64,000 nucleotides of DNA from the NCBI RefSeq assembly GCF_013372145.1, contig NZ_CP053827.1, forward strand, positions 1 through 64,000, given 5' to 3'. The position numbers were made by a program, and so were the translations under genes. Shown one piece after another: positions 1-11,465 of this stretch. Within the stretch, counting starts at the first letter, position 1. Each line of letters starts with the position of its first letter. This stretch comes from Campylobacter hyointestinalis subsp. hyointestinalis (GTDB lineage Bacteria > Campylobacterota > Campylobacteria > Campylobacterales > Campylobacteraceae). The notes beneath the pieces were generated by a model that did not search any database, was not told the origin of the DNA, and saw nothing but the letters and a program-made list of their open reading frames with translations.

Positions 1-1311
1 TTGTTAGCAAATGAAGTCTTAGAACTTTTAAGTCAAGAAATTTCAAAAAATGAGATGGAAAACTATATATCTCAAATCAAATTCAATGAAAAACTATCAA
101 ATAACGAAACTGCTATTTTTACAGCACCAAACGAACTTATGGCTAAATTTATACAAACTAGATATGCTTCTAAGATCGCTCATCTTTTTGAGATAAAAAC
201 AGGAAATAAACCAAATATAAGCATCACTACTCAAAAAAATAAACTATCTATCAAAACAAAAGACGTAGATGTAAAACAGATCAGAACTCAAAGTTCGCTT
301 TTAAATCCAAGCTATACTTTTGAAAGCTTCGTCGTAGGCGACTCAAATCAATTCGCATATATTAGTTCAAAACAAGTAGCAGCAAATCCAGGCCTTGTTT
401 ATAATCCACTTTTTATATATGGCTCAACTGGACTTGGCAAAACTCACCTTTTACAATCCATCGGAAATTACTGTTTAGAACACGGAAAAACAGTTATATG
501 TGTAACTAGCGAACAATTTATGAGCGATTTTATGAGAAACGTTGAAAATAGAACTATGAATAAATTTAAAGAAAAATATCGTAGTTGTGATGTTTTACTT
601 ATAGACGATATCCAATTTTTTCATAAATCAGAAAAAACACAAGAAGAGTTTTTTCATACTTTCAACGAAATTCACGCCAAAAACGGTCAGATCGTTATGA
701 CTTCAGATAAACCACCAAAAATGCTAAAAGGTTTTGAAGAAAGATTAAAAAGTCGTTTTGAATGGGGACTTATGGCTGATATCACACCGCCTGAGCTTGA
801 TACTAAAATACGCATTATAAAAGCAAAATGTGAGTTTGATGGTATAAATTTAAGCAGTGATATAACAGAATACATAGCTACAAATATGGGTGACAATATC
901 CGCGAGATAGAAAGCGCTATCATAAACATAAACGCATTTGCAAATATTATGCGTCAAGAAATAACTCTTGAATTTGCTAAAAACGTTATTAAAGATCAGA
1001 TAAAAGAGAAAAAAGAAAATATAAGCCTTGAAAATATCATAGATTGTGTAAGCAAAGAAATGAATATAAAACCAAGCGATATAAAAAGTAAAAGTCGTAC
1101 AAAAGGCATAGTAGAAGCTAGAAGAATTTGTATATATTTAGCAAAATCTCTTACTCCAAACTCAATGCCTCAACTAGCAACACATTTTGGATTAAAAGAT
1201 CATAGTGCAGTTAGTCATAACATAAAAAAAATAAATGAGATAATCAATAACGATGAATATTTTAAAGCAAGAGTCGAAGAGCTAAAAAATAAGATAACAT
1301 CAAAGGAATAA
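1..1311 (+). CDS. dnaA: Chromosomal replication initiator DnaA
   Basis: DnaA is the AAA+ ATPase that binds DnaA boxes and melts the origin. The 436-residue protein has the usual epsilonproteobacterial length. It shows a Walker A motif GSTGLGKT at residues 141-148, Walker B LLIDDIQ at 199-205, and the domain IV DNA-binding signature KDHSAVSHN at 399-407. The N-terminal segment matches domain I of Campylobacter DnaA. It starts with TTG at base 1, so the window opens at the conventional chromosome start and nothing upstream is visible. The next genes are dnaN and gyrB, the standard origin order. Confidence 0.98.
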   Translation: MLANEVLELLSQEISKNEMENYISQIKFNEKLSNNETAIFTAPNELMAKFIQTRYASKIAHLFEIKTGNKPNISITTQKNKLSIKTKDVDVKQIRTQSSLLNPSYTFESFVVGDSNQFAYISSKQVAANPGLVYNPLFIYGSTGLGKTHLLQSIGNYCLEHGKTVICVTSEQFMSDFMRNVENRTMNKFKEKYRSCDVLLIDDIQFFHKSEKTQEEFFHTFNEIHAKNGQIVMTSDKPPKMLKGFEERLKSRFEWGLMADITPPELDTKIRIIKAKCEFDGINLSSDITEYIATNMGDNIREIESAIININAFANIMRQEITLEFAKNVIKDQIKEKKENISLENIIDCVSKEMNIKPSDIKSKSRTKGIVEARRICIYLAKSLTPNSMPQLATHFGLKDHSAVSHNIKKINEIINNDEYFKARVEELKNKITSKE

Positions 1312-1447
1312 TGTGAAAATCTGTGAAAATATCAAAAAAGTTTTTCAACCGTAAAATATCAAATTTAAAGGCGTTTGATGTTGGTTTTCACAAAATCAAC
1401 ATACCAACTAAATAAAAAAATATAATTTAAATTTAAAAGGCAAAAAA
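1312..1447. other. Putative oriC / dnaA-dnaN spacer
   Basis: This non-coding spacer carries three copies of the TTTTCAC-type DnaA box core used by epsilonproteobacteria. Two are inverted, at 1313-1319 and 1323-1329 (seen as GTGAAAA), and one is direct, at 1385-1391. An A/T-only stretch at 1411-1437 next to them could be the unwinding element, and TATAAT at 1421-1426 could be the dnaN -10 box. Origins in the dnaA-dnaN spacer are established for Campylobacter relatives. The assignment here rests on box content and position only. Confidence 0.65.
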
Positions 1448-4850
<3,403 letters not shown>

Positions 4851-4851
<1 letters not shown>

Positions 4852-6242
4852 TGCTTTATAGCCAAACAAAGGAGCGAAGCAACCGCTTTGCTCTTGCACT
4901 TCGTATAGCTATTCCATTTATTTTCGTATTGTTTTTTTGGGGTTATACTTTTTTAAAGATTGATCTATTTGCCAAACAAGATCTTGTACTGTTTTTAGCA
5001 CTTACTTTAGCTTATGTTTATTACACTTTTTTTATGATATATCACGGTTTTAACTCAAGTTTTATAGACCAAAACACTAAAACATTCACAAAAGAAAAGA
5101 TAAGCGATATCATTAAAAAAAGTATAAAAAAACAAGAAAACAGAAATATCGTGATGATAGGCATAAAAAATTTAAATGAGATAAATCAAAGATATGGTTT
5201 TGAGAATTTAGATCAAATTTTAAGGCTTTTTGTCATTGAATTAGAGTATTTTTTAAAGAAAAAAAATCTATATAATATTCCTATAGGAAAGTATTTTGAT
5301 GGTTATTTTTTGATGCTTTTAGATTCTAAAGAGAGCGCTCTTAGTCATATATTAAAAGAATTTGAGCTTTATATATCTAAAAGAGGCATAAACAATATAG
5401 AGATAAACACTGTTTTTAGTATGTTGCCAAATAGTTATGACGTAAATTTAAACAGTACGATTTCAGCACTTTTTTATAAGATATTAGATGATGAAAATAG
5501 CAAAAAAATTGATATAAATGATTATGAAAAGATGATTTATGATGCCATACAAAACAGAAATTTCATTTTAAAGTTTCAAACTATAAAAGATAACAAATTT
5601 GATAAAGATATGATATATCTCATACAAAAACTTAAATTTAATTCTCAAAATATACCAAAATACAAACTCACAAAAATTATAAATCAAATGGGTTATGAGA
5701 TAAAATATGATCTTGAAATTATAAAATTATTGTTTGAAGATCTAAATTTCAATAAGATAAAGCATAAACTTTTTATAGAAATTTCGCCCGTTAGTATAAG
5801 AAATCACGAGTTTATGACTAAATTCTTTAAATTAGTAAGAGATAAAAATATAGATCCAAAAAAGATTGTATTTGAGTTTTTTGAAGAGAGTTATTTTAAG
5901 CAGATAAATAAATTTAAAGAGATAATGAACGAATACAAAAAACAGGGCTTTTGCTTTGCTTTATCTCATTTTGGTGGTCAAAATTCCAGCTTAGAATATC
6001 TAAAATATTTAGAAGTTGATTATATAATCTACGATATGGAATTTAGTAAAAATCTAAATGATTCTAAATTTGAAAAGATATTACAAAGCATAGAAATATT
6101 ATCAAAAAATCTTGGTATAAAAACTATAATAAGATTTATCGATAAAGATGAAATTTACGATAAAGTAAAAAAGAGCGGTATAGATTTTTTACAAGGATTT
6201 TGTATAGATAAACCAAAAAATACTTTAGGAGAAATTCAGTGA
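4851..6242 (+). CDS. Membrane-anchored degenerate GGDEF/EAL protein
   Basis: This 463-residue protein looks like a catalytically dead cyclic-di-GMP signalling protein. Two membrane segments lie at about 16-37 and 44-64. A GGDEF-like fold follows in which the signature is replaced by GKYFDGYF at 146-153. The C-terminal half (about 230-460) resembles an EAL domain, but the EAL motif is FQTI at 242-245, the helix glutamate region is FEFFEE at 341-346, the DDFG loop is SHFGG at 372-376, and only LQGF at 447-450 stays canonical. It may bind a nucleotide or act as a scaffold. The ATG at 4851 overlaps the gyrB stop; an upstream TTG at 4848 is less likely. Confidence 0.75.
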
Positions 6243-6670
6243 AATATGGTGAAAAAATAATAAATAAATTTGATATAGAAAAAGATCTTGAAATTTGGTC
6301 AAACTCTAGTAAAAACGACTATGCTATACGCATAACTTTACCTGAGTTCGCGTGCTTTTGTCCGCGCTCAGGATATCCTGATTTTGCGACTATATACTTA
6401 ACTTACGTGCCGCGTGACTTTGTAGTCGAACTAAAAGCGATAAAACTCTATATAAATAGCTTTTTAAACCGCCATATAAGTCACGAAGCAAGTATAAACG
6501 AGATCTATGATACTTTAGATAAAAAGTTAAATCCAAAGTATTTACGCGTTGTGGGTGACTTCAACCCACGCGGAAACGTGCATACGGTTATAGAACTAGA
6601 CTCAAATTTAGTTCGTAAAGAAAAATTTGACGTGAGTTCTATCACTTTAGAAACTACTCGCAAATTTTAA
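6239..6670 (+). CDS. queF: NADPH-dependent 7-cyano-7-deazaguanine reductase QueF
   Basis: QueF reduces preQ0 to preQ1 in queuosine tRNA modification. The short unimodular form (143 residues) shows the catalytic cysteine Cys41 in CPRSGYPDF with Asp48, and the family motif ELKAIKLY at 64-71 followed by the SHE residues at 81-83. The start is GTG at 6239, overlapping the previous stop by 4 bases, and gives the N-terminus expected by comparison with C. jejuni QueF (M-R/K-YGEK). Cytosolic; probably translationally coupled to its neighbours. Confidence 0.95.
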   Translation: MKYGEKIINKFDIEKDLEIWSNSSKNDYAIRITLPEFACFCPRSGYPDFATIYLTYVPRDFVVELKAIKLYINSFLNRHISHEASINEIYDTLDKKLNPKYLRVVGDFNPRGNVHTVIELDSNLVRKEKFDVSSITLETTRKF

Positions 6671-6679
6671 GGCTCAAAA

Positions 6680-7900
6680 ATGATAAACGCTAAACTCATC
6701 GATCACATCTTTAAAGCTGCTTCGATTTCACGTTGGAATGACTATCCAAAAATGGTAAATTTAGTCGAGCTTGACAAACAAGCACATAAATTTATAATAG
6801 CTTATTTTATCGCAAAGCAAGAATTTGACGTGGATATGAACTATATCATAGAAGGCGGTGTTTTTGAGTTTTTAAGTCGTGTAGTAGTGACTGACATACG
6901 CCCTGATGTGTTTCATCAGATCCAAAAATCCAAAAATCAAGAAATACAGAGCTGGATACTGGGCAAACTTGAAAATATGGTTGAAGACATCGACGATGGT
7001 AATTTTTTTGAAAGGTTTAAAGCTTATCAAGACGATAAAACTCATAAAAAAGAGCGTCTTATCTTAAAAGCGGCTAGCTATATAGCGACAAAATGGGAGT
7101 TTAGCATAGTTTATCAAACTAGCAAGTTTTTAAGTGATATAGAAGAGTTAAAACAAAAAGTAGATGAGGAACTAGAAGATTACTATGAACTTATAGGAGT
7201 TCGTAAGATCGCTATGAATCAAAAACTAGCTCGCATCATAGATCTAAGTGGACGTCTTCGCTTCCAAAAGCGTTGGGCACAAACTCAACGAATACCAGAG
7301 ACTGCGGTATTAGGACATATGCTAGTCGTGGCGATATTTGCTTATTTTTATAGCTTAAAAGTAGGGGCTTGCCCAAAACGACTTGAAAATAACTTTTATT
7401 GCGCTTTGTTTCACGACTTACCAGAAAGCCTTACGCGTGACATCATAAGTCCCGTAAAATATGGTATAAGCGGACTAAATGAGATAATAAGCGAATATGA
7501 GATGAGGCTTATAGATGAGCGAATTTTACCTTTTGTTCCTGAGAGTTTTAGAGACGAGTTTAGCTACATTTTAGGTGTTAGAAAAGAAGAGGGCATTTTA
7601 AAAAAAGATGAGTTTGAAAATCGTATAAAAAAAACAATTCCAGTACATTTTGAAGGCAGTATGAGTAGCGTAAATGATAATGAGTTCAACGCTATAGACG
7701 GTAAAGCTCTAAAATGCTGCGACAATCTAGCCGCTTACGTAGAAGCGGGAATTTCCATAAGTTATGGTGTAAAAAGCAAGGATTTAGTCAGCGGATTTAG
7801 CAACATACAAGCTAAATTTGATAAAAACCCAAAGATAGAAGGCGTCGATTTTAGTAAAATTTGTGCTGAGATCATAGAGTATTTTGATATAAAACTTTAG
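6680..7900 (+). CDS. HD-domain phosphohydrolase (YfbR-like)
   Basis: The 406-residue protein carries an HD metal-dependent phosphohydrolase domain. His213 in GHMLVV and the His-Asp pair at 245-246 in FHDLPES, followed by TRDIISPVKYG, match the HD family, closest in pattern to YfbR-like nucleotidases. The N-terminal 160 residues form an additional region rich in charged helices. It lies 9 bases after queF and is probably in the same operon. The substrate (nucleotide or otherwise) cannot be told from the sequence. Confidence 0.8.
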   Translation: MINAKLIDHIFKAASISRWNDYPKMVNLVELDKQAHKFIIAYFIAKQEFDVDMNYIIEGGVFEFLSRVVVTDIRPDVFHQIQKSKNQEIQSWILGKLENMVEDIDDGNFFERFKAYQDDKTHKKERLILKAASYIATKWEFSIVYQTSKFLSDIEELKQKVDEELEDYYELIGVRKIAMNQKLARIIDLSGRLRFQKRWAQTQRIPETAVLGHMLVVAIFAYFYSLKVGACPKRLENNFYCALFHDLPESLTRDIISPVKYGISGLNEIISEYEMRLIDERILPFVPESFRDEFSYILGVRKEEGILKKDEFENRIKKTIPVHFEGSMSSVNDNEFNAIDGKALKCCDNLAAYVEAGISISYGVKSKDLVSGFSNIQAKFDKNPKIEGVDFSKICAEIIEYFDIKL

Positions 7901-7902
7901 AA

Positions 7903-8008
7903 ACCCTTCCCCAGATGACTGCGGCACACACTAAGAAAAAGTGCTCTGCTATGTTCCCATCCTGAAGCGGTTCTTTTTAAAAGCATTGCACAGGTCTAAG
8001 GAAAGGCG
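7903..8008 (-). ncRNA. ffs: Signal recognition particle RNA (small bacterial type)
   Basis: On the minus strand this stretch contains the SRP domain IV signature TCAGGATGGGAACATAGCAG at 7946-7965: a GGAA tetraloop between the symmetric-loop strands CAGG and AGCAG. Flanking segments pair as GTGC-TGC with GCA-GCAC (about 7941-7949 with 7983-7991). The ends pair as CCTTTCC with GGAAGGG (about 7903-7910 with 8000-8007), giving a hairpin of about 105 nt. This is the length of the 4.5S-like RNA that binds Ffh. End positions are approximate. Confidence 0.85.
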
Positions 8009-8050
8009 AAAAAAATTATATCTAAATCATACTTAAATTAGGATTATTTT

Positions 8051-8473
8051 ATGAACGTTAAATTTCATTTGCTATCGGTTTTTAGGGAACTTTTTATCCC
8101 ACATCATAGATCTTTAGAGTTTCGCGCGAAGATATTTGCCGCGATGATATGTGCCAAAAAAAATATATCTGATAGCGATTTTGAAGACATAAAAGATATC
8201 GCGGACGAAATTTATCCAAATGATGTTAAAAGGATAGGCGTCTTGATACAAACTGTAAAAGAGTATGTAAATAAAGTAAAAGTTCTTAACTTTTTAAATT
8301 TAGACAACCTTTTACTCGACATAGACGATGAACTAAAAAACATAAAACGCTACGCTAAAAAGATAGATTTTGCTCATCTTAGACGTCTTATGGTTGATAG
8401 TGACGAAGAAGACGCACTCATCCAACAAAGAGTTTATGAGTATTTTTTAGAAGAAGTTAAAAGATATAGTTGA
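8051..8473 (+). CDS. Conserved hypothetical protein, 140 aa
   Basis: A small soluble, mostly helical acidic protein that I do not recognise. It has no signal peptide, membrane segment or cysteine-rich motif. The charged helix pattern across residues 35-135 is vaguely like TerB-type helical bundles, but no metal-binding signature is visible. An AGGA ribosome binding site at about 8041-8044 precedes the ATG by 6-7 bases. It stands between the SRP RNA, which runs the other way, and the convergent flagellar hook operon. Confidence 0.7.
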   Translation: MNVKFHLLSVFRELFIPHHRSLEFRAKIFAAMICAKKNISDSDFEDIKDIADEIYPNDVKRIGVLIQTVKEYVNKVKVLNFLNLDNLLLDIDDELKNIKRYAKKIDFAHLRRLMVDSDEEDALIQQRVYEYFLEEVKRYS

Positions 8474-8677
8474 TAAAATTTAGCTTTATGTTTTTATTTT
8501 ACACTTTTATATGCAGATCAAATTTATTACCAAACTACCAACTATATCTTATAAAATAGTATAAATTTAGTTATTTTGTATATTTAAATAGACATTTCGT
8601 AAAAATTATCCTATACTAAAACATATTTGCATCAAGGATCTACTATGAATACTCATAAATATATCGGAAAAAAAAAA

Positions 8678-8686
8678 GGGGGGGGG
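8678..8686 (+). repeat. Poly-A/poly-G tract (A10 G9) in a short ORF
   Basis: Ten As (8668-8677) are followed by nine Gs (8678-8686). They sit in a 30-codon ATG frame (8645-8737, MNTHKYIGKKKGGG...) with an AAGGATC sequence just upstream. No known gene follows in any frame before the terminator at 8727. It is either a decayed contingency gene or a slippage-prone leader. Confidence 0.6.
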
Positions 8687-8726
8687 TTAAGCTTTTTTAA
8701 ATTTTTAAAAGACTATTTACTCTATT

Positions 8727-8760
8727 TGTTATGTTAGTATTAATCCATACTAACATAACA
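8727..8760. terminator. Perfect 14-bp inverted repeat, probable bidirectional terminator
   Basis: TGTTATGTTAGTAT (8727-8740) is exactly repeated in inverse at 8747-8760 with a 6-base loop. On the plus strand it is followed by a T-rich run. It lies between the plus-strand genes and the 3' end of the convergent hook operon (flgE stop at 8763), as expected for a shared terminator. Confidence 0.7.
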
Positions 8761-8762
8761 AT

Positions 8763-10646
8763 TTATTTTTTCATATTTATCGCTTTTTGTATCATCTGAT
8801 CACTTGTCGTGATAGACTTCGCGCTTGCATCGTACGCTTTTTGCATAATGATAAGATCAGTCAAAGACGTGCCTAGATCGACGTTTGACATCTCAAGTGA
8901 GCTATTTTGTATCTTTGCTCCGTATATCACTTCACCGTTTGCATCCGTATAAAATATCGGTCTACCAGAATTTGAAGTCGCAGAGTAAGCATTTTCGCTG
9001 ACTTTGCTTAGTCCTTGGTCATTTTGGAAATGATAAAGCGCCACTTTAGCTACGGAACTCATCTTTCCGTTGTCAAATATAGCCACTATTTCGCCGTTAT
9101 CATTCATACTATATTCTTTTAGGAGTCCTTCAGCAGAGCCGTCTTTTGTGATATTTGTCATCACAGACGTATTTGCACTCGTTACTATACCATCATAACC
9201 AGAGTTTGGCGTACCTTCAGTATAAAAACTACCGAAGTTTAATTTGACACCGCCTACTTCGGTAATGGTACTTGAAACTAGAGCGCCTTTGCTATTGTAC
9301 GTAAGTGCGCCTGCAGATGTACTTAAAACTTCGTTTGTAGGTGATGTCATTGTAGCAGTTACGTTCCAGATAGTTTGATCGCCGGTTTGTGGAACTTGTT
9401 TTTTATACTCTAGTTTTATAGTATTTTTTGTGCCATCTGCGTTATATACGTCTGTAGTCGAGCTAAATGTATTTGCGGCTTCTTGTTTTACTGTAGCTTC
9501 TGCAGTGATAGTTAACTCTCCGTCTAAATTCAGCTTACTGACGTCATAGTTTTTTATCTCAAATTTACCGTCTTTGTCGGCTGTAGCTTTTGCTGTGACT
9601 TGTTTCCCATCAATGTCTGTTATCTTTATATAAACTTCTTGATTTTCATTTATGCTTAACACTTCTGGAGTATCTTTTAGATCGCCTTTAAGTGAGATAG
9701 TTTTTGCATCTTTATTTAACTGGTCTGTTGTAGAACTCGCACTTATGCTTAGATCTCCGTCTAAATTTAGGTCTTTTACATCGATATTATTTAAACTAAA
9801 TTTGCCATCAAAATCTGTCTTAGCGCTCACTTCTAAAGTCTTGCCGTCTTTATCTGTGATCTTTAAATTTACGGTTTGATTTTCACCGATGTCTAGTTTG
9901 TGTTCAGCTACGTTTAGATCCCCGTTTATGTTTAGTTTTTTAGCTACTTTATCTAAAGTTTGATTTATCTGATCGTTGGTTAAATTTAACTCTTCTTTGG
10001 TCGCTGGATTTATGTTTAAATTTAATTTTACGTTGTCTTGGATCAAGCTAGAGTCTAAATTTCCTTTAAATTTAACCTCTGTTGTAGCAGTAGCTGGTAT
10101 AAAAAGTATGTTTGGTAGATGTATTTTTGTCTGTGCATCGACTGCTCCAAGCTTGATAGAGTTTCCAGTCTCAACCGTAAATGCTTCGCCGTTTGTTCCT
10201 GCTCCTAGTTTATCTTGTGCGTTTTGACTAAGACCTATGGGAGATAAATTTGCCATTGTACCTTGCAAGTATCTACCGCTAGCATCTACCATATCTCCAT
10301 TTGCGTCTCTTATGAAATCGCCGTTTCTAGTAAAATACAGCTCATTGCCTACACTTACGCCGAAAAATCCATCTCCTTCGATAGCCATATCAAACACTTT
10401 ATCGGTGCTAGTTATGCTACCTTGAGAGAATTTCAAAGAAGTCGCCATACTAGTCGAGCCAAGTCCTATTTGAGAGGTTACTGGAGTAGAGCCTTGCGCA
10501 AGAGTCTGATAAAATATGCTTTTAAACTCAGGTGTGCTTGACTTAAAGCCGACATTATTTACGTTTGATATGTTATTTGCAACTACATCGATACCAAATC
10601 CTTGAGATTTTACTCCACTGATACCGTTGTAAAAACCTATCATCAT
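8763..10646 (-). CDS. flgE: Flagellar hook protein FlgE family
   Basis: This 627-residue rod/hook-type protein has the conserved N-terminal NNISNVNNVGFK motif at about 24-35, the central DMAIEGDGFFGV motif at 86-97, and a C-terminal helix ending in the LTDLIIMQKAYDASAKSI pattern typical of FlgE/FlgG proteins. By synteny with fliK and flgD it corresponds to C. jejuni Cj0043. The variable middle contains two tandem Ig-like repeats of about 53 residues (251-303 and 330-382). The start overlaps flgD by 4 bases (ATGA). It is exported by the flagellar type III system and is the last gene of the sigma-54 operon. Confidence 0.93.
   Translation of the reverse strand: MMIGFYNGISGVKSQGFGIDVVANNISNVNNVGFKSSTPEFKSIFYQTLAQGSTPVTSQIGLGSTSMATSLKFSQGSITSTDKVFDMAIEGDGFFGVSVGNELYFTRNGDFIRDANGDMVDASGRYLQGTMANLSPIGLSQNAQDKLGAGTNGEAFTVETGNSIKLGAVDAQTKIHLPNILFIPATATTEVKFKGNLDSSLIQDNVKLNLNINPATKEELNLTNDQINQTLDKVAKKLNINGDLNVAEHKLDIGENQTVNLKITDKDGKTLEVSAKTDFDGKFSLNNIDVKDLNLDGDLSISASSTTDQLNKDAKTISLKGDLKDTPEVLSINENQEVYIKITDIDGKQVTAKATADKDGKFEIKNYDVSKLNLDGELTITAEATVKQEAANTFSSTTDVYNADGTKNTIKLEYKKQVPQTGDQTIWNVTATMTSPTNEVLSTSAGALTYNSKGALVSSTITEVGGVKLNFGSFYTEGTPNSGYDGIVTSANTSVMTNITKDGSAEGLLKEYSMNDNGEIVAIFDNGKMSSVAKVALYHFQNDQGLSKVSENAYSATSNSGRPIFYTDANGEVIYGAKIQNSSLEMSNVDLGTSLTDLIIMQKAYDASAKSITTSDQMIQKAINMKK
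9501..9896 (-). repeat. Tandem Ig-like repeats inside FlgE
   Basis: Two copies of a beta-rich unit, encoded at about 9738-9896 and 9501-9659, share ENQ-V--KITD-DGK, DGKF and LNLDG-L-I-A patterns at an 80-residue period. They are inserted in the surface-exposed middle of the hook protein. Confidence 0.7.
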
Positions 10647-11413
10647 GAGTTTGTACCCTCGCTACTACTTTCGCCACTATTTGATACTGTAGTTTTTTTA
10701 ACAGGTTCGGTAAATTCAGTTACTTTGTCTATAGCAACGTACTCACCTGCTATTTTTACTTGAGCTACGCCATTTACGAATTTAACTGCTTCAACCGGAT
10801 ATGAGCCTATGACTGACTCTTGTTTTTGGTCTGAAGTATCTGTATAGTTTGCTTTTATGAGATATTCACCTGGTAGTGTTTGTAAGCCATTATTATCCGT
10901 ACCGTCCCAAGTAAATTTATTTATACCTTTATTTAGCTCTTTAAATGGTATGGTTTTTACTACTTTTCCAGTAGAATCATAGATCTCAACGTTACCAAAT
11001 TTAGCGCTATTATCAAAATACAATTTAAAATCCACGCTACTAGTAGCCGTATCTTTTGAGATAGCATTTGAGAAATTTGCTATCTTTCCAAGTGCACTCA
11101 TAGCAGTCATTGAAAGACTACCTTGCATCTGGTTGGTGAGTTGTTTCATAACTTTATTTGTATTTTCTTGCATTTCAAGAGTTGCTAACTGACTGGTTTG
11201 TTCAAGCATCTTTGCACTATCCATAGGCTCGGTTGGATCTTGATATTGAAGTTCTGTAAGAAGAAGTTTCATAAAGGCATCTTTATTAAGGGTTGCTTTT
11301 GGGTTTGTTCCTGTACCTGCTACGTTTTTTTCTTTTTCAGCAGTTTCGGCTGCTGCCCACCGATCTGTCGTAAATGTCGGAGTTGTAGTGTTATTTACTG
11401 AACTGATTGCCAT
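10643..11413 (-). CDS. flgD: Flagellar hook assembly/capping protein FlgD
   Basis: FlgD caps the growing hook and promotes FlgE polymerisation. The N-terminal KDAFMKLLLTELQYQDPTEPM pattern followed by a Met/Gln-rich helix (LATLEMQENTNKVMKQL) is diagnostic. The C-terminal half has the FlgD Ig-like/tudor region with DNAKFG-type and PGEY motifs. I place the start at 11413 because an AAAAGG site lies 7 bases upstream; the longer frame to 11488 would overlap fliK and adds a non-homologous N-terminus. It sits between fliK and flgE in the operon and is secreted by the flagellar export apparatus. About 256 residues. Confidence 0.92.
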   Translation of the reverse strand: MAISSVNNTTTPTFTTDRWAAAETAEKEKNVAGTGTNPKATLNKDAFMKLLLTELQYQDPTEPMDSAKMLEQTSQLATLEMQENTNKVMKQLTNQMQGSLSMTAMSALGKIANFSNAISKDTATSSVDFKLYFDNSAKFGNVEIYDSTGKVVKTIPFKELNKGINKFTWDGTDNNGLQTLPGEYLIKANYTDTSDQKQESVIGSYPVEAVKFVNGVAQVKIAGEYVAIDKVTEFTEPVKKTTVSNSGESSSEGTNS

Positions 11414-11465
11414 TTGAAATCCTTTTAATGCTTTATTGATTTTATTTAAGCAAATTTTATTCCAC

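Noticed and set aside
7901-8010. A riboswitch for the queuosine genes
   Set aside because: It lies downstream of queF, and the conserved signature reads on the minus strand as SRP RNA.
8645-8737. Thirty-codon frame with the A10G9 tract as a real gene
   Set aside because: Too short, with no homology recognised. It is kept as a repeat and a finding only.
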